DNA of 60,000 nt. Origin: Adiantum capillus-veneris (taxonomy: Eukaryota > Streptophyta > Polypodiopsida > Polypodiales > Pteridaceae). A program made the translations under genes and the position numbers. The notes under the pieces were generated by a model. It did not search any database. It saw nothing but the letters and a program-made list of their open reading frames with translations, and had not been told where the DNA came from. The stretch is taken from assembly GCA_014529385.2 (NCBI GenBank), contig CM043962.1, forward strand, positions 44,569,598 to 44,629,597, read 5' to 3'. Below, piece after piece: positions 1-13,912 of this stretch (position 1 is its first letter; every line of letters begins with the position of its first letter).

Positions 1-77
1 AGGTGATGGCCAAGTATCATAAAATCAGTGGGTGTTTGATCAGGTTTCTAAAGTAATCTACCAGGGTAGAATTAGGC

Positions 78-376
78 CCATAGATGTAGGCCCTAGTTTT
101 AATGGACCAAAAGATGTTGTATATTTTGATCCTATATCTGATCCACCCAAAGTCCGCACGATTCTAGTATAAAATTGTCGTCACCCTTGTACATAGTAGG
201 ACCTTCATGGATGGTATCAACTCTTGTACCATAGAATGTAGCCCGTTGTTAATGGACCAAATGTTGTTGTATTTTTGCCGATATATCTGATCCACCCAAA
301 GTCCGCACGATTCTAGTATAAAATTGTCGTCACCCTTGTACATAGTAGACCTTCATGGATGGTATCAACTCTTGTA
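78..376. repeat. Tandem duplication, about 150-bp unit, two copies
   Basis: A block at 78-228 is repeated at 229-376 with a few substitutions and small indels. Both copies share the run from 'ctgatccacccaaagtccgc' through to 'atggtatcaactcttgta'. No coding sense was found. It lies just upstream of gag-like sequence, so it may belong to that element's leader. Confidence 0.85.
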
Positions 377-603
377 CATATTATGGTCTCACGGTATAAT
401 ATAATCAGTTTGGTTTACATTGGTGATTGTCTCCTCCTGTGTGCAAAAGTTTTGAGTATAGATAATTAAAAGCATAAGTAAGAGACTTCATCTGGTACTA
501 AATTCCCACTAATTTAAATCTCAGGGAAACACTCGCGTTAAATAGCCTTTACACTATTAGTCAAGAGAAAACATTACTACTAATGCAATTCAACTCCCTA
601 CTT

Positions 604-1293
604 TCAAAGGAGAGGGACCCATTTAGATGTCGAAGCGTGGTTAGATTATGATGACTGATTCAAAGCTGCAGAAAAGCTCTAGAAAACCAAACAATGTTGG
701 TATGTTCCGTCTCAGTGAGATGCCAAACTTTGGTGAAAGCAACACTACAGAGATAATCCCACGAGTAGTCCATCTTGGGAGAAAATGAGCAGGCAATCAA
801 AGAACTTATCTCCCTCCTGCACATCAGGCTATCAAGATGAACGAGTGCTTTGGTCTACGCCAGCTAGGACTTTCATTAGAGGAGTAATATACCAAGTTGT
901 GTCTTTACGACGCTATGCTCCCCAAATGACCATGGAGCAACAAATTGCCCGTTTCTGTCAAGGCCTCAACAAAACCCTTCTCAAGATAATCTAACACCGA
1001 ATGAACAACTAAAACTAAATGGGAAGAGCCAGGGGAACTTTCAACCAAGGATACCAACAACGTGGACTAGCTGCAGTTTGGAGCAGACCTTCCCAAACGT
1101 TTGGTGCTATGGATGCAATCAAATGGGGCACTATAGAAATAGATGTCCTGAAGAGCAAAACCCTCGAACTACTGCTAGAGCCATTCTTCAAAATCATGGA
1201 GATAATGTAAGAGGAGGTAGAAATGGAGGACGAGGTAGAGGAAGAGCAAGAGGAGCCAGATCTTATGCAATCATAGGAGAACCAACCTTATGA
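604..1293 (+). pseudogene. Decayed Ty3/gypsy-type gag with one zinc knuckle
   Basis: The stretch at about 665-980 translates, with frame changes, to a typical plant retrotransposon gag core, with phrases such as QHYRDNPTSSPSWEKM and RRYAPQMTMEQQIARFCQGL. A following frame (1078-1293) holds a zinc knuckle at 1105-1146, C-Y-G-C-(4)-H-(4)-C, then a Gly/Arg-rich tail. Gag packages element RNA into particles and the knuckle binds nucleic acid. Stops and at least two frameshifts break it, and no pol follows within the next kilobases. Gypsy-type is preferred over copia because of the gag core wording; the family is not certain. Confidence 0.7.
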
Positions 1294-2506
1294 ATAAGAA
1301 AGATAAAAGAGCCACTCACTTGGCCATAGTTAGCAATCTTAGAGCTTTGTAAACCACTATAAATCAATAATGTAAAAACTTGAATTACTTATATATTGTA
1401 ATGGTATACATGATGATCTTCTCCAAAAGTACTTAATGAATCTAAAGTTAAGTTAGTATTCAATCAATAAATTAAGGGTAGATCTAGCAAATGATAAAGA
1501 GATTCTCGTTAGGAAGGAAAAATTTGAATCTTAGAAATGAGGTAGTTATCAAGAAACCAACTCACATTTTTGTGTACATGATAACCTCCCTGGGAAAACG
1601 ACCTAGATATGAAAGTATTAAGGTAGGAGACTAATAGGAAGCCAAAAAGAACTCTTGGTATGATACTTTTTAAAACCCTTTTACATATTGTTGGTCAACT
1701 AGGTTAGAGCACAGAGGGGATACCTCCGGTGCAATGGTGGGAGCTTGTGCCAAACTGAGATTGCTCAGAATGGCAAGAACACGCCGAGTGCGTTCAGATT
1801 GGCAAAGCTGAAATACATAATATTTGTTGAACACTGATTGCTCTAAATGGTCAGTTAGATCGAGCGCGTTCATGTTGACAAGGTGGATATATGAAACTTT
1901 TATGAAATTGATTTAACCTAGTTTTTGAGATGATATGAATGGTTTGTAAAGGTTTTTAAGATGGGCTCAACACTAAGAGTTTCTTGAGGAAAAATTGGCT
2001 AGCAAGTAACTCCAACCAGAAACTAGAAAGAACTCTTAGAGTAATCAGTAACATTTAGTAAAGTGGAAAGGTTATCCCTTTGAATATCAATTTCTCTTCT
2101 CAAAGATTTTCCCAATTTCGGTTGAGATGAGGGCATCTCAAATTCTTAAGTTGGGGTGATTGTAAGGTTTCCAGTTTTTGAAACCTTAAAGATTGTATAA
2201 AGCTTAATTCAATTGATATGATTATTGAAAAAGCAATGTAGAATTGTTCGACCATGGCAAATATTGGTATTTTTGGAATCTTAAGCACAGCAAACCTTGG
2301 GCTAGAAATTTTCACAATAGAATTTTGATAAAATCTAAAAAAGTTACGGGCCCTGAAAGGTTACACTAGGAATTCAATTAGTTAAGAAAAATTGGATGGT
2401 TTCAGTAATAATTATTAACAAGGACTTCTTATCCTAAGGTTCTAGAATTAACTGATATTCCAATTTTCATCATTAGAAATCACCAAAATCAACCAAAGTC
2501 AATTTT
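1294..2506. other. No gene seen
   Basis: AT-rich sequence with only short, unconvincing frames on both strands. It is probably untranslated remains of the gag element upstream. Nothing recognised. Confidence 0.5.
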
Positions 2507-2641
2507 GGAAGGTATGGGGGCAGTGTGGAGCTAGGGGGAACCTGCCAGGGATAGATTTAGCAGCAGATGGCGCCATTTGAAAGCTGGGAGACTGCTTGGG
2601 GTGTCAAACCCCACCAGAAACTACCCGGTGCCCAGAAAAGC

Positions 2642-2648
2642 TATAAAA
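2642..2648 (+). promoter_or_regulatory. TATA box (probable LTR promoter)
   Basis: TATAAAAG in the context 'aagctataaaaggatcc', the best core-promoter match in this part. A start site would fall about 25-30 bases downstream, just before the CT tract. Function is inferred from the motif only. Confidence 0.5.
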
Positions 2649-2689
2649 GGATCCCCTTCCCTTCAGAAATTTTTAGACTCGGAGCCTTC

Positions 2690-2790
<101 letters not shown>

Positions 2791-3091
2791 CTCATCTAGC
2801 GAGAATGCTACACAGAAATCACTAGAGATTAAGATCTAGTTGATTAACCTAAACGGTAATTAACATAATCCTTCTTAATTAGCAAGGCTATATTAATCTA
2901 TTTTGTTAATAAATTAAAGATTATGCCTATATATACTTATAAATCCTCTCTTAACTAAATATTCTCTGTTGATTGTTGTAATCAAACTTGGAAATATTAA
3001 GCTAATTAATTATCCTATCGTATTATGGCTGAAATTAGCCAAATTAATCACAAATTAATGGAAAATTTATTAATTAAGCTTAGATTAAGTT

Positions 3092-4460
3092 GAGGTGATT
3101 ATCAGAGCTGCATTAGACACTCTTTAAGCTAGAAAAATTATCTTATAATTTTTTGAGTAATTTTTATAATTAATTAGGCAGAATTACACTATTGTTTAGA
3201 GAAAATTAAAGGGAAAACTAATCAAATTGGTTCAAAATGTCTTGAGTTATTTATCAAAGGTTAATTAGATGTTAGCAAAACCATGATAATTATGTCAAGC
3301 TCAAGTGATTAATTTACCTAATTACTTTAGAATGAATACATTGGTTTTAGGACAAATTAAATAGGGGAAATTAGAAAATAGAATCAAAATGTATTGAGTT
3401 ATTTATCAAATATTAATTACATGTTAAGGAACCCATGATAATTATGTCAAGCTCTAATGATTAATTTACCTAATTACTTTAGCAAGAATACACTCATTTA
3501 TAAGACAAATTAAATAGGGAAAATTAGAAAATAGATTCAAAATGTCTTGTGTTATTTATTAGAGGTTAAGTGGATGTTAGAAAACCCATGATAATTATTT
3601 CAAGCTTATATGGTTAATTTACCTAATTACTTTAGTAGGAATACGCTATTTTCTAGGACAAATTAAATAGGGGAAACTATCAAATAAATTAAAAATATCT
3701 TGATTTATTTATCAAAGGTTAAATAGATGTTAGGAAACTCATGATAATTATGTCAAGCACAAATCATTAATTTACCTAATTACTTTAGCAGAAATACACT
3801 GTTTTTATGACAAATTAAATAGAGGAAATTAGCAAATAGATTCAAAATTATTTGAGTTATTTATAAAGGGTTAATTAGAAGTTAGGGATCCCATGATAAT
3901 TAGTTCATGCTCAGATAATTAATCTATCAAGTTACTTTAGCCAAAATACTCTATTTTTAGGATAAATTAAAAGGGGGTAATTCGTAAATTGGGTCAAAAT
4001 GATATGAGTTATTTATCAAAAGTTAGTTATATGCTAGAAATTTATGATAACTATGTCAAGCTCAAATACTTAATGTACTTAATTACTTTAACAAAATTAC
4101 TCTATTTTTAGGTCAAATTAAACGGGGGAAATTGTCAAAGTGATTCAAAAAGTCTTGAGTTATTTATCAGAGGTTAATTATATTTTAAAGAACCCATGAT
4201 AATTATGTTATCCTCAGATAATTAGTTTATCTTATTATCCCATTAAAATTACATTATTTTTAGGAGAAAATATAAGGGGGAATATAGTAAATTAATCCAA
4301 AAACCTTTGAAAAAAATATTAGAGATAGAACACACCTTGAGGAATCCATGATAAATACCCCAACCTCAGATAAATAGTTTAAGTATGTATCTTTAATAAA
4401 AATAACCGATTTTATGTATAAAATGGACAAGGAAAATTAGTAAATAAATTTATCTAATTA
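3092..4460. repeat. Degenerate 152-bp tandem array, about nine units
   Basis: The anchor 'gagttatttatcaaaggtta' and its variants recur at 3092, 3244, 3396, 3549, 3702, 3854, 4006, 4156 and 4309, giving spacings of 150-153 bases. Each unit also carries 'ccatgataattatgtcaagc', 'ttacctaattacttta' and 'gacaaattaaatagggga' in the same order. Weaker related sequence seems to extend to about 2940 on the left and 4880 on the right. It is strongly AT-rich and non-coding. Units are well diverged from one another, so the array is old rather than recently homogenised. Confidence 0.9.
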
Positions 4461-6223
4461 TCAAATAAATACATGAGGTCCAAAATCACTATTGAAGGAC
4501 AGGAAAATTACCTCAACATAAATGGATGGTTTAATAAATTACTATCAGTAAAAGTTTGCCTAATTTAGACCATAATTATAGGAGGGAAAGGTTATAAATC
4601 AAATTTATGAAAATTCCTAAAGATAAAACATATTCAATTACAATTTAGGGTGAGTAATCCATTAGCCGATTGAAATTTATAATTTACTAAAGCTAAAATG
4701 GAATGTAGACTAAGGATAAATCTAGTTAAAGGGCTTTCCAAATTAAATGGTAATTATGGGAAATTACTTATAGCATAAATAAGTTACAGGAGGAATATCT
4801 CATCAAATTGACTATTAAAGATACCTACTTACTCCAAAAATCCTTATTTTTGGGTAAAAAAGGAAAGAAGATTATTCAATTAAACTTCTAATGGATTAAG
4901 TCTTTTTATAAGGCGGCCGACATAGCTCCAAAGAGAACCTGAGGAAATCCTCTTATCCAGGAAGAGGATGTTAGCAACAAAAGAAACAAGGCCACTAATG
5001 ACCATGAGGCTACGCCTAGCCATAGGCCAATAGAGGAAAGTCTACATGCTCTTGCCCCACAGCAAATGGACGAGCAGTATCAGGTGGATTTCTATTTTGT
5101 TCATTTAAACTCTTTTAAAGTTCATCTCTAAGTTAGCATTGCATACGTAAGGTTAGGAAGGATAAACTGATTGAAAACGGAAGGTAACTTCCAACGTGCA
5201 TTTGTTTATAATGTAGGAAAGAAGTGTTTGGGTTAAAACTGGTTGAAATAGGAAAGATGTGATTGATCATCCTTAAGACAGCTTGTCTCAAGACACCTCC
5301 AACTCCTTAGTATAAATTGATGATAATGATTTGCTTTCTAGCCACGGATAAGTCGGTTACCCCCATGAACGTTGAGTTTCTACTCCGTGTCATGTCTTGA
5401 TGTTTCTACATAAGTAGGATACCGGGTTTTTTTATCATAGGGGAGCCACCCGGTTGTATGGGCAACTGGTTTGGTGTATGGACACCCGGAACCTTAGGTG
5501 GAGGTTTATCCACTCCGGATTATGAATAAGGAATGGGTGTCGTTTTTTTTCACCCTTAGGTGGCCTTGATACAAGAAGAGTACTGGTCATGGTTATTATG
5601 GTCAATGTTTTGATTGACAGTACCCTGTCTTAAGTTTAAATATGTTTGTTTGCTAAAAGGATGTTTTCAATACTATTTTCAAGGGCTGTTTTAATAAAAT
5701 TCTGTATGAAGGATAAAAGGAATAAGTATTTTAATTGTGATAAGAACGTGGTAGTGATTAAATAACAAAAGAATCATGTGTGAGTGCGGTGTGGTAAGTG
5801 GGGATTGACTAAGGTTGTCAATCATTGACGGGTGGACCTGATTAGTCAGGTAACTATCCATCCCTGCGCACTAAAACGTTTAGAAAACTTCTTCACTTGG
5901 AAGAGGAGTCCACCAGTGGCTGTGCCCTCACATCTGTTAGGGGGAAAAAGCGTTGGTTGAGGATACCTTAGCCCAATTGTGGCAATTATAGGGCCGAAAT
6001 AGTTTTTTGGACTTTTAATACGTTGTCCCGTTTTCGCTGCGAGACAGGACTACGTCTTCTTCTAAGGCTATAGACCCAAGCCATTGTCAATGGTAAAGGT
6101 CTATTCCTTGGATTTTTCTTGTTTAGAGACTCTGATTTTTATCAGACCTAGAGACCTGTCAAGGATCCCATCCTGATCTTGGTATTGGCGGGTTGGGGAC
6201 CTTACATGTATTAATCTTTTTCA

Positions 6224-6810
6224 ATGAAATATTTAGGTACTGCAAAGAGGATACTTGGTATGAAAATATCAAGGGACAGGACGAAGAAGACAATAAAGAT
6301 ATCTCAAGAGGATTACATCAAGAAGGTACTGGAAAGGTTTGCAATGCAAAATGCAAAAATGGTTTCTACACCTTTGGTTGGTCACTTTAAACTAACCAAG
6401 GATATGTGTCCAAAGACACAAGAGGAGATAGCCTATATGTCTAAAATTCCATATGATGCAACGGTAGGTTCTCTTATGTATGCTATGGTCTATACAAGGC
6501 CAGACATTGCACATGCAGTGGGAGTTGTGAGTAGGTTCATGGACAACCTAGGTAAAAAGCATTGGCAAGCTGTGAAGTGGATACTTAGGTATTTAAAAGG
6601 GACAACGGCAAATGCTTTGTATTTTGGAGGAACTGATATTTTTCTAGAAGGGTATGCTAATGCAGATATGGTAGGTGAAAAAGTGAAACTTTGGTATTTA
6701 CTATCATTAAAGAAAATTCAAACTTGCTCATGCCTAAAGAATCATGTTTGTTGCGACACACTTAGGATTATACTAACCAAAAGCAAGGCCAAGAATCCTA
6801 AATCTTTATA
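6224..6810 (+). pseudogene. Ty1/copia RT-RNase H fragment
   Basis: The frame encodes the end of a copia reverse transcriptase and the start of its RNase H. It opens with YLGTAKRILGMKI, continues with QEDYIKKVLERFAMQNAKMV, and includes the signature stretch VGSLMYAMVYTRPDIAHAVG followed by HWQAVKWILRYLKGTT. After GYANADM the RNase H match stops and the frame becomes unrelated. It lacks gag, protease, integrase, the YVDD box and most of RNase H, so it is a truncated dead piece. No LTRs were found beside it. Confidence 0.9.
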
Positions 6811-7710
6811 GCAACTATATTTCTTAGATGGAATGCCAAGTCTACCAATGAATGATAAATGTATTGAAGATTATAAGTATGTAAATGTATTCAAGATCAT
6901 AAAATTATGTATTACAGGTCACTGATGGTCATAACAAAGACTAGACAAACCCATGGTAAAGGCATTCACTACAATCTTATACAATAGCAAAGTAAAACAA
7001 GAAATGCAATGACAAACCGAGAGTTTATATCAAGGTTCACTTCATCACAAACATTCATTATAGGTCTAGAGAGTTCACACCAATTCCTTGGGAAGGGGAG
7101 CGAAAGAGATGAAGAAAGCACAGGTTTTTGCATAGGAAACAATTCCTTAGGGAAGGATGAAAACAAAGTAAGCACTTTTTACATACAAAACCATACATGT
7201 ATTTACTTTCTCTCATGTAAAGCTATCTAGAAATGAAAAACACTCTTTGATAGATAAGGAAGGATAGATAACTCTGATAAGGTTTTATCAAAATTGCTCA
7301 TTTACAAGATAATGGGGATGCTCATAAGTATACTAGCTATTGGCTTATACTTCAATTTTATGAAATCATTGATAAACCGCTCTATTATGAGGTTTTTCTA
7401 GTAAGCAAAAATGGATGGCAAGTAAGCTAGCTATTTATTGAGCATCCCAACACACCTGCAACTCTTTAGCAATGCATGATGGGAAATGGATCCCCTTCGA
7501 GGTGTAGCATGTGTCTAAAATTACATGAAATTATTCAAACTTTTATTAAACAATGGCGCATGGTATCAACATGGTGAGAACATTTAACTCGCTAGAAGTT
7601 CATCCAATTGGTCTTATGAGCTTTTACCAATATGCAAATAAGAATTATCATTAAAAAATCAGGTTGTCCTTGGTTCGCCTTGCTTAACCTCAAAGTATTT
7701 GTAACCTTAT

Positions 7711-7713
<3 letters not shown>
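6811..7713. other. No gene seen
   Basis: AT-rich sequence with short frames only; no recognisable protein or RNA. Confidence 0.5.

Positions 7714-7799
<86 letters not shown>
7714..7799. repeat. (CT)n microsatellite, 86 bp
   Basis: Uninterrupted TC/CT dinucleotide tract. Confidence 0.99.
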
Positions 7800-7803
<4 letters not shown>

Positions 7804-9095
7804 ATAGAGGGAATCATAAGGGTCCTTTATGTGCTAGATTAAGTATCCCCTTTCCTATACCAAGTTTTGTTTCAAATGTGGTAGATGAATCATCCCAGTT
7901 TGCTTGGGTATGCTTAGGTCTTGAGTCTAGCTAGATTGGTTGGAACGAGCTTTAGGGTCTCTTGACATTGTTACTACCATGTTAAACAATTATTTTCTTC
8001 TTCTTAATCTATGTGATTTAGCTCTCTCCCCCGCCCCCATGCATATTTCAAATAACAGTTTAAAAAGAGGCTCATGACACAATAATACACCATTAGATAG
8101 AGCCACCCATGTCATTTGACCATTGTATTAACTCATGAGGATGCTCATCATGGTGGTGCTTTTCCCCTTCTTTCACCATTTATGGTTTTCACCGTTTACC
8201 CCGCATCATTGTTGCAACTAGCATCGAGATTATAGGGAGGTTCTCATGAGGGTCTCATCCTTTCACCATTCATGTCTTTCATAGTTTAACTTGAACCATT
8301 GTCGCAACTAGGTGCAGCTGAGATCATATTATATAGCTTATTTACTTGGAGAAGGTCCATCAAGGGGGCTTTGCATGGAGCTTGTGATGGGGCCCTAGGC
8401 TCACCTACCCGCAGCTGCAAGAGGAAGCCATCAGCTTGCACACGTGGTTGCAAACACTACAAAAGGCCTAGGACAAGCTTGCATTGTGGATGGGGGGAGC
8501 TCAAACAACATCAATGAGCCGGAAGGCACCTTAAAATAACTATTAAAGCTCGTCAAAGGCACTTAAAAACCTATTAAAGCTAGTCCTCCTGCATTCTTTA
8601 ACAATTTGGCGACCGCACACGTACGTCTCATGACCTGTCCATATTGTATACAGATATGGAGATGCAAGAGCTGCTGATAATCATCATCGCTTTATGCAAT
8701 GCCTTCCTGCTCTATCTCCCCCATGCCTTTGCATGCATTTCTCAAAACTACCTTCTCTCTCTCTCATGGGGTCTCTTCTCTCACAGGTAGCTTCCTCTCT
8801 CTCACATGGGATTGTCGCAGCACCCTACTGATCCTGGCTAATCCCCTATGAGGAGTCAACCATGCCTCCTACGCATCACATGTGCATAGATCAAAATCAT
8901 TGTCGGCTCTCCTCAATGCCCTTCTACAGGCCCGCCATGCCTCCTGCACAGCAATCCCTGTTGTGGCAAAGCATCCAACACCAGGGAGAGTTCTCTCACA
9001 GAGGCCTGGTATGCAGGCCTTGAGGGACTTGGAGGTGGTGAAGGGGAGGCCAAGCATGTAGCTACTGAATCAAAGGTAGCTCAGCCACAAGGGAG
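7800..9095. other. No gene seen
   Basis: Mixed-composition intergenic DNA with short CT-rich patches near 8,755 and 8,791. 'tctcatgagg' is followed by similar 'ttcaccattyatg' phrases at about 8,170 and 8,265, suggesting a small old duplication. No convincing coding frame. Confidence 0.5.
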
Positions 9096-9519
9096 ATAGC
9101 CCTGTATACCTTGGCTTGGATGATCTCCTGCAAGCCGTTGATCTTCCCTTGTCAGACCACACCAAATTGTAACTGCCTCGTTTGCTACAACCAAATTTTC
9201 AACCCACTAGCAAAACCTATTGTTGTCACTAGATATTTTCAACTTGCATTTCCAAACGCAAGTTCAAAGAGCCCGGTAAGAGCTTCTACCTCCTGCTCCC
9301 TTTTCCACTCTTATATATAGCCCTATATACCTTGGTTTGGATGATCTCTTGCAAGCCACTGATCTTCCCTTGTTAAACCATACCAGATTGTAACTACCTC
9401 GGGTGTGCTACAACCAAATTTTCAATCCAATGGAAAAACCTATTGTCATCACTAGGCATTTTCAGCTTTCATTTCCAAATGCAAGTTCAAAGAGCCTGGT
9501 GAGTGCTTCTACCTCCGTC
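9096..9519. repeat. Tandem duplication, about 200-bp copies, period 221
   Basis: Sequence from 'atagccctgtatacc' at 9096-9296 recurs as 'atagccctatatacc' at 9317-9519, with roughly one change in ten. Both copies contain 'gctacaaccaaattttcaa' and 'gcaagttcaaagagcc'. Frames in the two copies are similar, but neither shows a known protein. Confidence 0.9.
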
Positions 9520-12141
9520 GCTCTTATAAAAGCTATCTCAGTTTCCTCCGTAGAGTATGAGCTGACCATGCCCACCTTGATCGCCCACTCCATGTGCTCT
9601 AATATTCTCACATCCATTATGTAAAGCAAGAACAATCTACTACCACTCCTTCACACACCATAGGTTCATCACTTAGTCAAGCTCCTTCGCACACCATCAG
9701 GTTCATCACTCAGTCAAGCTCTTCGCTCTTCCTCTCCAATAGCAAGCACAAGCAGTCTTGTGGAGATGAGATGCAGCTGTAGCATCTTGCATAATGACAA
9801 ATGATAGGTGATTGAATCGGAAACAAGCCCTCAACGCTCATTCTTTGAGAAGAGCTAAGAGCCTCCAAGCAAATTACAAACAATTCTAATAGGGATTCAA
9901 ATGCTCACTTTGACAAGTCTTATATCCTTGCAAACGAAATCTTCCTAATGACCGATGTCATGCTTGCGTTTGGATAACATAGCTACTAGATAAGATGTGG
10001 CTCCTCTGCATTTTGTTCTTTAGCGATGGAATCCCTTCCAAGTTCTACAATGATCCAACGAGTTTGTAGCCTACAAAAATCACCTTTTTTCATTTATCTT
10101 CACCATCTCCATTTAGGTTGTGTTTCAAAAAACAAGTTGGATGGGCACTGTGTTGACAACATCCTCTTTGTGTTCACTAGTCCCTTTTAGGTTGCGTTTC
10201 AAAACGCAAGCTAGAAGGACCCTGTTTTGAACGTGATGTGGTAGCGTAACTGTTGAACCAGTGAGAGGGGACACATAGGAATTTCTCCCAGTCTATGTAA
10301 AGTACCGGTTAGACTTCACACACTATATGATACTAAAATTTACCTTGTTTTCTCAATATGAACGTGAAATCTAGCCAAGAATCTTTTTTTGGTGAGCTAA
10401 TTGGAGTAAAATACTTTGCTTTTGTGTTCTATCTAAACTCAATAGAACCCAAAGGTCATGAAAACTCGCATGAAAAGTACTTGACTTGCTAACATCCCAT
10501 GAAGTGTGGAAGTATTTATACTTCAAGCTGAGAAAATGTGAGGAAGTACCTAGCCTAACCAATTTGTAGAGGATTGAGTTCATGTTTGGTCGGCATATGG
10601 CATTTGGCATATGACAAGCAACTACCATTCAGCTAGGCCTTTCCAACTTCCATCCTTAAAACTATCCAACAAGGCCATATCCAAACACAAAATCAATATC
10701 CAACCTCATCATGTCATGACACATTGTAAGAGAGTTGGGTGAGTCATCGAGAAAATTTTTGGCACTCAAATCATAGAGAATAGCAGTATGTACAAGAAAG
10801 CATTCACTCCAATAGACACTTATTTATAGCCATATTCAAATTTTGTCATGCTTTCTTTAGTCTTAACCATCTTGCCATATTTTCTAAAAAAACATGCCAG
10901 GATTCACGACTAGATATCATCATTCCCTCCGCAAAGAATATTTTGAAATTACCACACTTAAACATTCCATTCATAGATTTTTACAAGTTTCAACCATCTT
11001 TATCCTCTCCAGTTGCCTTATTGCAACTTGAGAAGTTAAGACAAAATTTTCAAGGATGGTGCCAATAGGGGGTCTCAAAACTCTCGACCTTCGGTAAAAA
11101 TCTTTTTAATATTCTTAATATCCACTCAAAATATAAAACTCCAAGAATTACAAAAGGCATCCATGTAAACAATGAATGGACCTTTTTGTTAAGAAATTTG
11201 AAGACCATGATCAATATGGTGCAAAGGAGAATGGCTCTACAAGACAAACTTTGCACCAAACTAGGAGAGAATTTACATTAATTTTAATGAAAACGTGGGC
11301 TCAAATAGATTTCTTGTTGGGTATATATAGTCTTCCAACCAACAAAACATTGGATAAGGGCCAAGCCATGGTTTATGAGTTTTGTGTCTTTTGTCTAACG
11401 TGTAAATTGAAGTATCTTTCCATGAACTCCTTTGGAATCTTTTTCATGAAGCATATTCAATGCATAGTCTGAAAGTTAAACAAACTCAAGCTCACTTGGC
11501 AAAATATATAATGCACTTGCTAAGAAATAGCATGCTATTTTTATTGCAGTACTTATTTCTAGTGGTTTGGAAGTCCCTCAAGTGCTATTATGAAGCATCT
11601 TACCTAGTGCTAATGATAGTTCTTTGACTAGAAACCCTAGCACCTTCAAAAAGTCTTACTACTTTCATTAGTACCATATCTAAACAATCTAGAAATTCTA
11701 ACTTTCTTTGCGTACAACACTGAGGAGGAAGTGCATATGTGTGTAAATAGATATCAAAACTCAAGAAATCTTTGAAGACTTGTATTTTGAGTCAATAGCT
11801 CTAGATTATCGAATGACAATAGTTATATCATATAAGTGTGTCACAACAAACATGATACTTTAGGCACGAGCAAGTTTCATTTTGTTTTATGATAGTAAAT
11901 ACAAAAGTTTCATTCTGTTTATGATAGTGAATAACAAAGTTCATTCTTTTTATGCATGAGCAATTTTGGTTATGTTTATGGTACCAAAGATAGCAACCCC
12001 ATGTAATACATACCTAAACATTAAATTCCATGCAGTATGAGTTTCTTCAAATTGTCACTGGGGGTTCATGTATAAGGATAAAATTTGTACATGGCGGCCA
12101 TGTATAGGTAATGAAAAAAACCTCAAGAATTATATTAAAAT
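9520..12141. other. No gene seen
   Basis: About 2.6 kb with no recognisable protein. Part of it probably forms the leader or LTR of the gypsy element that starts at about 12.1 kb, but no LTR match to the 3' side of that element was found by eye. Confidence 0.5.
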
Positions 12142-13460
12142 ATGGCTAGACTACTTATCCATTGTTGTTGTTTTCTCGTGTTTTGTCCCTCGCTCGTTTT
12201 TCATTGCTCGTTAATTGATAGCACCCGCATATTTGGAGAGACCGCTAGTAGAGTATCCACAGAAGAGAGTGTGAATCAAGGCGATCACTTGGACACTATC
12301 TTTGAAGAAGTCTTAGACACTTTTTTAGAATCAAAATCTAAAATGTCTTCCTACTCGACTAATTCAGAATCCAGAATGACAGTGCATTATAAGCACATAC
12401 TCACCTTTTATAAGACTAATCGTCATGGAGCTTAGGTTTACTTGGATCCTAATGAAGAGTATGCTATTCGCATTGATGACCATGACATAGAGTTTGAAGA
12501 GGAAATCAAGGCAAACAAACAAGGAAAATTGTACATGGATAAAAACGGAACTCATTATTTACAAGCTAAAAACCCTAATGTGGTAGACAAATGGGGATTA
12601 GAAGCAAATACCATAATTCCATATATGGCAGCAAAAGAAGGACCACCTACTTTAGAATTTGAGGGATACGATCAAGTTGATTTCAAGCCTTTGAAACAGC
12701 TTAGCATGGATAATCCTAGGATCGGAGTCTATTGTTGGGAGGATAGAAACATCAAAGATCTTCTATGGAATTCACATGTCAAATCAGGACAGTTAACACC
12801 CATGAAGATCATCTATATCTTCAAAATCAAAGACAAGGGTTCAACAGATCTACCAACCTACCTGTTTAGGGATTGCTATAACAATAATTTTGTTATGATG
12901 AGTCCTGAAGAGGTGGAACAAACCAAATACCAAGGGTATTCCATATGGGATTGGATATTGGGCCAAGGACCAGAAACTATTCCAAGAGATGAACTCCGAG
13001 AGAGATCTTTTGAGAGTAATGTTAAAATACCAAAAACTATCTCATCACCAAAAAAATCGGGTGACACTAAAGCCAGTCCAGGGCTACATGAGTCACCATT
13101 TCCAACAGATTGGTTTGAAGGACTTGGAACAAGACCAATTACTAGGAGATCAGGAGTTGAACCAAATAGACGTGTTAGACCAGCTGATTTTCAAAAATGG
13201 ATCAGAAAATACAGTGGATTAGGGGATCCATATGACCACTTAGCAAGCTTTAAAAAAGTACTAAGAGCAAAATGCATATTTGACTTCCATACTCAATTCG
13301 AGGGATTTGAATGACATTAGAAGGAAAAGCACTTACATGGTTCCAAAACATTCCACCAAGGTCAATCATGGACTTTAATACATTAGCTCAAGGATTTGTA
13401 GCTGCATGTTCCAAAATGGGAATCAAACATAATACGGTAGCTCAAATCTATAGTTTCAAA

Positions 13461-13912
13461 CAGAAAACAAGGTGAGTTTGTTAGGGATTGTGCAACTAGA
13501 ATGAAGCAATACATTGCAAGATGCCCAGAACTAGAAATACCTGCAGAAGAAAGATTAGTATCATTCTTTCTAGAGGGACTGCTAAACAAAGAACTTCATG
13601 CTATATTGTATAGCAAGAAACATATGACTCTAGAAGAGTGTGTGTCAAATGCTATTGACTTAGGAGACAGAAACAAGGTGAGTCTGTTAGGGATTGTGCA
13701 ACTAGAAACAAGGTGAGTCTGTTAGGGATTGTGCAACTAGAATGAAGCAATACATTGCAAGATGCCCATAACTAGAAATACCTGCATAAGAAAGATTAGT
13801 ATCATTGTTTCTAGAGGGACTGCTAAACAAAGAACTTCATGCTATATTGTATAGCAAGAAACATATGACGCTAGAAGAGTGTGTGTCAGATGCTATTGAC
13901 TTAGGAGACAAT
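13461..13912. repeat. Tandem duplication inside gag, about 210-bp unit
   Basis: Sequence from 'gaaaacaaggtgagtttg' through 'gacttaggagaca' (13,463-13,672) is repeated at about 13,704-13,912. The first 37 bases of the unit occur a third time at the junction (13,668-13,705). The duplicated part encodes the end of the gag core, including LLNKELHAILYSKKHMTLEE in both copies. One copy has gained stops. Confidence 0.92.

Noticed and set aside
1019-1210. Overlapping frame beside the gag zinc knuckle
   Set aside because: The alternative frame at 1078-1293 contains the CCHC motif; the other is a shadow, though a short piece before the knuckle may be true gag in that register.
3092-4460. Regular spacing suggested a CRISPR-like array
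   Set aside because: The whole 152-bp unit is repeated, with no unique spacers between short conserved repeats, and the context is plant nuclear DNA. It is an ordinary degenerate tandem repeat.
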